Assembly (NCBI GenBank): GCA_005877815.1
Contig: VBOG01000039.1
Location: 1 to 35,162, forward strand
DNA from: Nitrospirota bacterium
Lineage (GTDB): Bacteria; Nitrospirota; Nitrospiria; Nitrospirales; NS-4
Direction: 5' to 3'
Length of the DNA stretch: 35,162 nt
Position numbers and translations under genes: made by a program. Below, in pieces: positions 31,655 through 35,162 of the stretch (positions are counted from its first letter, which is position 1; the number at the start of each line of letters is the position of its first letter). The notes under the pieces are model-generated. The model saw only the letters and a program-made list of their open reading frames with translations, was not told the DNA's origin and did no database searches.

Positions 31655-33352
31655 TCAAGCGGTAGCGGCAGGCTTCATGGAACGGAGCAGCGACTCCATG
31701 CCTTCGACCGAGAGCGTATTGACGATATCGTCGGCGCCGAGCCCGCCCTTCCGCGCGATATTCACGCCGAACGGCACGTTGGAGAGTGCCTCAACGCTAT
31801 GGGCGTCGGGATTGATGCTGAACTTCACGCCCTGCAATTTCGCGTAGCCGCAGAGTCGCCAGTTCAGTTCGAGCCGATGCGGGCTCGCATTGATCTCCAC
31901 AATCTTCCGGTGTGCCGCCGCTGTTTCAATCACCTTTCGGAGATCGACGCGATAGCCGTCCCGTGATAGCAGCAAGCGGCCCGTCGCATGGCCGAGCATG
32001 GTCAGGTAGGGGTGCGTGAGCGCCCGGCAGATCCGGTGCGTCTGGTCTTCCTCCAAGAGATTGAAACGGCTATGGACGGAACCGATGACGAAATCAAACA
32101 TCGCCAAGACCTCGTCGGGATAGTCCAGCGACCCATCCACGAGAATATCGGATTCGATGCCCTTGAAGATGCGGATACCCGGCAGCTTCTTCTGGACCGC
32201 CGCGATCTCCGCATGCTGCGCGCGGATACGATCCTCCTTGAGGCCGTTGGCGTAGAACGCCGACTGACTGTGATCGGAGATGCCGATATACCGATACCCG
32301 AGCGCTTTCGCTCCACCGACCATGTCTTCGACCGAGGCGGCACCGTCGCTATAGAGCGTGTGAGTATGAAAAAACCCTCGGATCTGTCCCGGCTCAAGCA
32401 GAACCGGCAGCCGGCCGGCCTGCGCGAGCTCGATTTCGCCGTGTCCCTCGCGAAGCTCGGGGACGATGTACGGCAGCCCCGCGGCAGCGTAAATCGCGTC
32501 TTCGCTGCTGCCTTTGGGATGCGCTCCACGTTCCTTGAGTCGCGCCTCAAGCAATGCGACATGCTCGGAGCTGCCCGTCGCATGGATAAGCTGCCACCCA
32601 TACTCTGAAGCGCCGACGATCTTGATCGTAACCGAAATGCCTTGAGGAGATCGTGCGGTGATCGTGGATGAATCCGGCTGAAAGTCCAGCCCTGTAACAT
32701 CTTTGATGCCGGCAAGCCTTTCCATCAGTAAAGTTGGTTCGCCGCCGGTCATCACGATTGAGATGTCCTGAATCACTTCCATGCGCCGGCGAAACTCGCC
32801 CGCAAGCTCGGCCTCACTGACTCCCGGCGTGTCCCGCACGGTCTGTAAGATGCGCTCGGCATCCTCGATGACATTTTTATACAGATGGAAACCCTGGTTG
32901 CGGTGATATTGCCGGAGGCCCGCCAGAATCTTTTCCTGGGTCTTCAGGCCAAATCCGGGAAGGTCCACGAGCCGATTCTCAATGCAGGCATATTGCAGTT
33001 CGCCGACCGTACTGATGCCCAACCTCTCATAGATGACCTTGATCTTCTTGGCACCGAGCCCCGGTACGTCGGCGAGCTCCATGAGGCCCGACGGAAACAG
33101 TTCTTGGAGTTCGGCATGCAAGCTTGATGTTCCGCTCGTGATGAGCTCGCGCACGGTGGCGGAGATCCCCTCGCCTATGCCCTTGACGTTCTGTAGTTCG
33201 CCTTTTTCCAGCAGCACGGCCGGATCGTCCGGAAGCGTTTCAACAGCCCGCGCGGCCGCGCTATAGGCCTTGGCCTTGAAAGGATTTTCACCCTTGATCT
33301 CGAGGAGCAATGCGATCTCTTGAAGGATGTCCGCGATGGCGGCTTTCGTCAT
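31655..33352 (-). CDS. PolX-like protein: degenerate polymerase domain plus intact PHP phosphoesterase
   Basis: The 565-residue protein has the bacterial PolX layout. An N-terminal 8-kDa domain (GENPFKAKAYSAAARAVETL) is followed by helix-hairpin-helix motifs (NVKGIGEGISATVREL; DVPGLGAKKIKVIYERLGIS), palm, thumb and a C-terminal PHP domain (about 325-565). The PHP metal ligands are present (FFHTHTLYSDG with H329/H331, GISDHS, KGIESDIL, IGSVHS, LGHATGR, INPDAHS). In the palm the expected D-x-D is D196-I-S198, the GS of the nucleotide motif is GE (ELAGEFRRRM), and the third catalytic Asp is replaced by Thr242 (ISVTIKIV). Polymerase activity is therefore doubtful, while PHP exonuclease/phosphatase activity is likely. 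The start at 33352 lacks a clear ribosome-binding site. Confidence 0.9.
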   Translation of the reverse strand: MTKAAIADILQEIALLLEIKGENPFKAKAYSAAARAVETLPDDPAVLLEKGELQNVKGIGEGISATVRELITSGTSSLHAELQELFPSGLMELADVPGLGAKKIKVIYERLGISTVGELQYACIENRLVDLPGFGLKTQEKILAGLRQYHRNQGFHLYKNVIEDAERILQTVRDTPGVSEAELAGEFRRRMEVIQDISIVMTGGEPTLLMERLAGIKDVTGLDFQPDSSTITARSPQGISVTIKIVGASEYGWQLIHATGSSEHVALLEARLKERGAHPKGSSEDAIYAAAGLPYIVPELREGHGEIELAQAGRLPVLLEPGQIRGFFHTHTLYSDGAASVEDMVGGAKALGYRYIGISDHSQSAFYANGLKEDRIRAQHAEIAAVQKKLPGIRIFKGIESDILVDGSLDYPDEVLAMFDFVIGSVHSRFNLLEEDQTHRICRALTHPYLTMLGHATGRLLLSRDGYRVDLRKVIETAAAHRKIVEINASPHRLELNWRLCGYAKLQGVKFSINPDAHSVEALSNVPFGVNIARKGGLGADDIVNTLSVEGMESLLRSMKPAATA

Positions 33353-33418
33353 GGGAGAAGTTTAGCATGGGGCGGGCCTTCGTTGCCCACTACACACCGA
33401 AGCTGGTAGCATGGCTGC

Positions 33419-33784
33419 ATGTCACCTCTCCGATTATTTGCGACAGCACTTTTCCTCTGCGCCGTCGGGGCGGTTCAAGCTGATGCGCAGGGGCTCGGGC
33501 GCGACACCCAGACCTCGAGTTCCTGCCAAGTCGCGGCGATCAAAAAAGGCGTCGGCGGGAAACATTGCAACGTGGCGATTCCCCCCTCATGTAAGGTCGC
33601 GATCAACACCGCCACCAAGACACATTGGGCCGATATCGAGAAGAGCGGCGGCATCTCCTGTCGCTTCGACAACAAGCTGACCGACTGGAAGACCCGCATC
33701 ACGGGGACATGCGGAGTCTGCCAGGCCCGGCAATGCACCGCGAAATTCACGGTCTATTTCGACTGCCCTCAGAATGCTCCATGA
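33419..33784 (+). CDS. Small exported Cys-rich protein, unknown
   Basis: The 121-residue protein has a signal peptide (MSPLRLFATALFLCAVGAVQ, cleavage near ADAQG). The mature domain of about 98 residues contains eight cysteines (including SCQVAA, KHCNVA, PSCKVA, ISCRFD, GTCGVCQARQC and the terminal DCPQ). These could make four disulfides in an oxidising envelope. I do not recognise the family. It overlaps the queG start by ATGA (33781-33784), which suggests coupled translation, although a periplasmic protein and a tRNA-modification enzyme have no obvious link. Confidence 0.75.
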   Translation: MSPLRLFATALFLCAVGAVQADAQGLGRDTQTSSSCQVAAIKKGVGGKHCNVAIPPSCKVAINTATKTHWADIEKSGGISCRFDNKLTDWKTRITGTCGVCQARQCTAKFTVYFDCPQNAP

Positions 33785-34719
33785 CACTCACCGAGCAGGT
33801 CAAGCAACACGCCCGGGAGCTCGGGTTCGATGCCGTCGGCGTCAGCCGAGTCACACCTGACCGCCCCGAAGCCGGCCGTCTCAACGAATGGCTCGCGCGC
33901 GGGTACCACGGCGAGATGCAGTGGATGTCCAGAACGCGCGCGAAACGAAGCAACCCGGCCTTGTTGCTTCCCGGCATCCGGTCCATCGTCTCAGTAGGAA
34001 TGAATTACTATACCGATGAACGTCCCGACGAGCTCCATGGACTCGGCCGTATTGCCCGTTACGCCCGTGGCACCGATTATCACGCAGTGCTCGGCGACCG
34101 CCTCAAATCTCTGACTACGTTCCTTTGCCGGAAGGTACCGGATTCGCGAGCGATATCTTATGTGGACACCGGGCCGGTGATGGAAAAAGCCTGGGCGCAG
34201 CGCGCGGGATTGGGATGGATCGGCAAACATTGCAACCTTGTGTCTGCGGAACACGGCTCCTGGCTGCTGCTGGGGGACGTTCTCACGACCGCCGATCTCG
34301 ACCCGGATGAACCCGCGGCCGACCTATGCGGCACTTGCACGCTCTGCATTCGCGCCTGCCCGACAGGCGCCATCACGGAACCCTATGTCCTGGATGCCCG
34401 CCGGTGTCTGTCGTATTTGACGATCGAGCAAAAGGGACGGATCCCTGAAGAATTCGCGGCGGCAGCGGATAACAAGATCTTCGGCTGCGATGACTGTCTC
34501 GATGTCTGCCCCTATAACCATCAGGCCAATGCCACGGCGGAACCGGCGTTTCGCGCGACTTCATTAACGCTCAATCCCGAGCTCAGCAGCCTGGCGTCAC
34601 AGTCGGAGGGAGAATTCCGCGCGACCTTTAAAGGAAGCGCGGTTCGCCGCATCACTCACGAAGGTCTGCAACGGACGGTGGCAACGGCCTTAACGAACCG
34701 TTGCAGCGAGCGACCATGA
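33781..34719 (+). CDS. queG: Epoxyqueuosine reductase QueG
   Basis: This cobalamin- and Fe-S-dependent enzyme reduces epoxyqueuosine to queuosine in the wobble base of GUN-reading tRNAs, including the tRNA-Asn type encoded in this window. The 312-residue product starts at the ATG at 33781, overlapping the upstream stop. The longer frame shadows the Cys-rich gene. Visible are the N-terminal domain (LGFDAVGVSRV, LARGYHGEMQWM), GRIARYARGTDYH, VDTGPVMEKAWAQRAGLGWI and two ferredoxin-like motifs (CGTCTLCIRACPTGAI and CDDCLDVCPYN). E. coli QueG has about 379 residues, so the C-terminal HEAT-like repeat part is shortened here. Its stop overlaps the next gene by ATGA. Confidence 0.94.
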   Translation: MTLTEQVKQHARELGFDAVGVSRVTPDRPEAGRLNEWLARGYHGEMQWMSRTRAKRSNPALLLPGIRSIVSVGMNYYTDERPDELHGLGRIARYARGTDYHAVLGDRLKSLTTFLCRKVPDSRAISYVDTGPVMEKAWAQRAGLGWIGKHCNLVSAEHGSWLLLGDVLTTADLDPDEPAADLCGTCTLCIRACPTGAITEPYVLDARRCLSYLTIEQKGRIPEEFAAAADNKIFGCDDCLDVCPYNHQANATAEPAFRATSLTLNPELSSLASQSEGEFRATFKGSAVRRITHEGLQRTVATALTNRCSERP

Positions 34720-35162
34720 ATCCTTCCTTTGCCAGCTCTCTCGTCAACCTGCCGTTCGGTGATCCTGGGCTCTACGTGGACATCCGCTGGGCCCACCGCT
34801 CATTGCTGTTCGATCTCGGCGACAATGAAGCGCTGGGCCCGACGCGGTTGCTGCGGGCGACGGATATTTTCGTTTCCCATACTCACATGGATCACTTCGT
34901 CGGATTCGACCGGCTTCTGCGGATTATCCTCGGCCGGGACAAGACGCTACGGCTCTACGGGCCGCCCGGTCTCATCGAGAATGTCAACGGCAAGCTGCAC
35001 GGCTACACCTGGAATCTCGTCGACGAGTACACGCTCACAATCGAGGTGCGCGAATTTCATCGCCGGCAAATTCGTTCAGCCACATTCCGGGCGGCTGACG
35101 GTTTTCGGCCGATCGAGGGGGCCCCGGCGATCCATGTATCGGAAGAACCGTTTCCGATTCTG
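34716..35162 (+). CDS. MBL-fold hydrolase (RNase Z-like), 5' part
   Basis: The frame from the ATG at 34716 runs off the window end without a stop (149 residues visible). The metallo-beta-lactamase signature VSHTHMDHFVGFDRLL (HxHxDH) is at residues about 54-69. It is preceded by LLFDLGDNEALGPTRLLRAT and followed by LRLYGPPGLIENV, the pattern of the RNase Z/ElaC side of the superfamily. Whether it is a true tRNA 3'-processing enzyme cannot be judged without the C-terminal half. It overlaps queG by ATGA, so it is in the same operon as a tRNA-modification gene, which favours an RNA role. Confidence 0.85.
   Translation, partial: MNPSFASSLVNLPFGDPGLYVDIRWAHRSLLFDLGDNEALGPTRLLRATDIFVSHTHMDHFVGFDRLLRIILGRDKTLRLYGPPGLIENVNGKLHGYTWNLVDEYTLTIEVREFHRRQIRSATFRAADGFRPIEGAPAIHVSEEPFPIL

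Overview
The window is a high-GC bacterial chromosome segment with closely packed genes and no mobile elements or CRISPR arrays. The best guess is a member of the Nitrospirota, probably Nitrospira. This is inferred from gene content, not from a marker gene. The main evidence is a five-gene 2-oxoacid:ferredoxin oxidoreductase cluster with the subunit order delta-alpha-beta-gamma-epsilon, as in the reverse-TCA-cycle enzyme of Hydrogenobacter. Supporting evidence is an amt-glnK ammonium module, a DapL-type lysine pathway gene and many PAS/response-regulator signalling domains.

Layout: 1-643 holds the tail of a Lys/Glu-rich exported protein and an unknown gene facing it. 800-2832 is an ammonium uptake operon (amt, glnK) behind a long structured leader. 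2861-8088 (minus) is a TetR-controlled tripartite efflux operon (tetR, tolC-like, macA-like, macB ATPase, macB permease) with a promoter and two operator-like palindromes upstream. 8227-9012 is a lipoprotein-like coiled-coil/helix-hairpin-helix protein with its own terminator. 9154-9942 is uppP. 9950-12112 (minus) is lemA followed by two TPM-domain genes. 12193-12268 is tRNA-Asn(GTT). 12328-16545 (minus) is the oxidoreductase operon, a terminator and a small unknown gene. 16889-18811 is a GspE/PilB-type ATPase with an extra C-terminal zinc-ribbon pair. 18819-22562 (minus) is dapL-folK-panC-hemW. 22647-23933 is an exported esterase-like protein. 24078-25432 (minus) is a beta-helix protein coupled to an unknown gene. 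25488-26090 is coaE. 26074-28584 (minus) is a membrane hybrid histidine kinase. 28695-30794 is trxB and thiI, followed by an intergenic repeat cluster and an orphan GroES-like gene. 31384-31605 (minus) is a frame-damaged DUF2283 gene. 31655-33352 (minus) is a PolX-like protein. 33419 to the end is a Cys-rich exported protein, queG and the start of an MBL-fold hydrolase, overlapping in series.

The observations most worth checking are: (i) the amt leader, which combines a sigma70-like promoter, a hairpin with an ANTAR-type hexaloop and a strong intrinsic-terminator hairpin, and looks like a transcription-antitermination switch; (ii) the PolX homologue, whose polymerase catalytic aspartates are largely replaced while its PHP metal site is intact; (iii) the DUF2283 gene carrying two mutually compensating frameshifts; (iv) the C-terminal double zinc ribbon on the secretion ATPase; and (v) the small unknown gene placed just after the terminator of the oxidoreductase operon.
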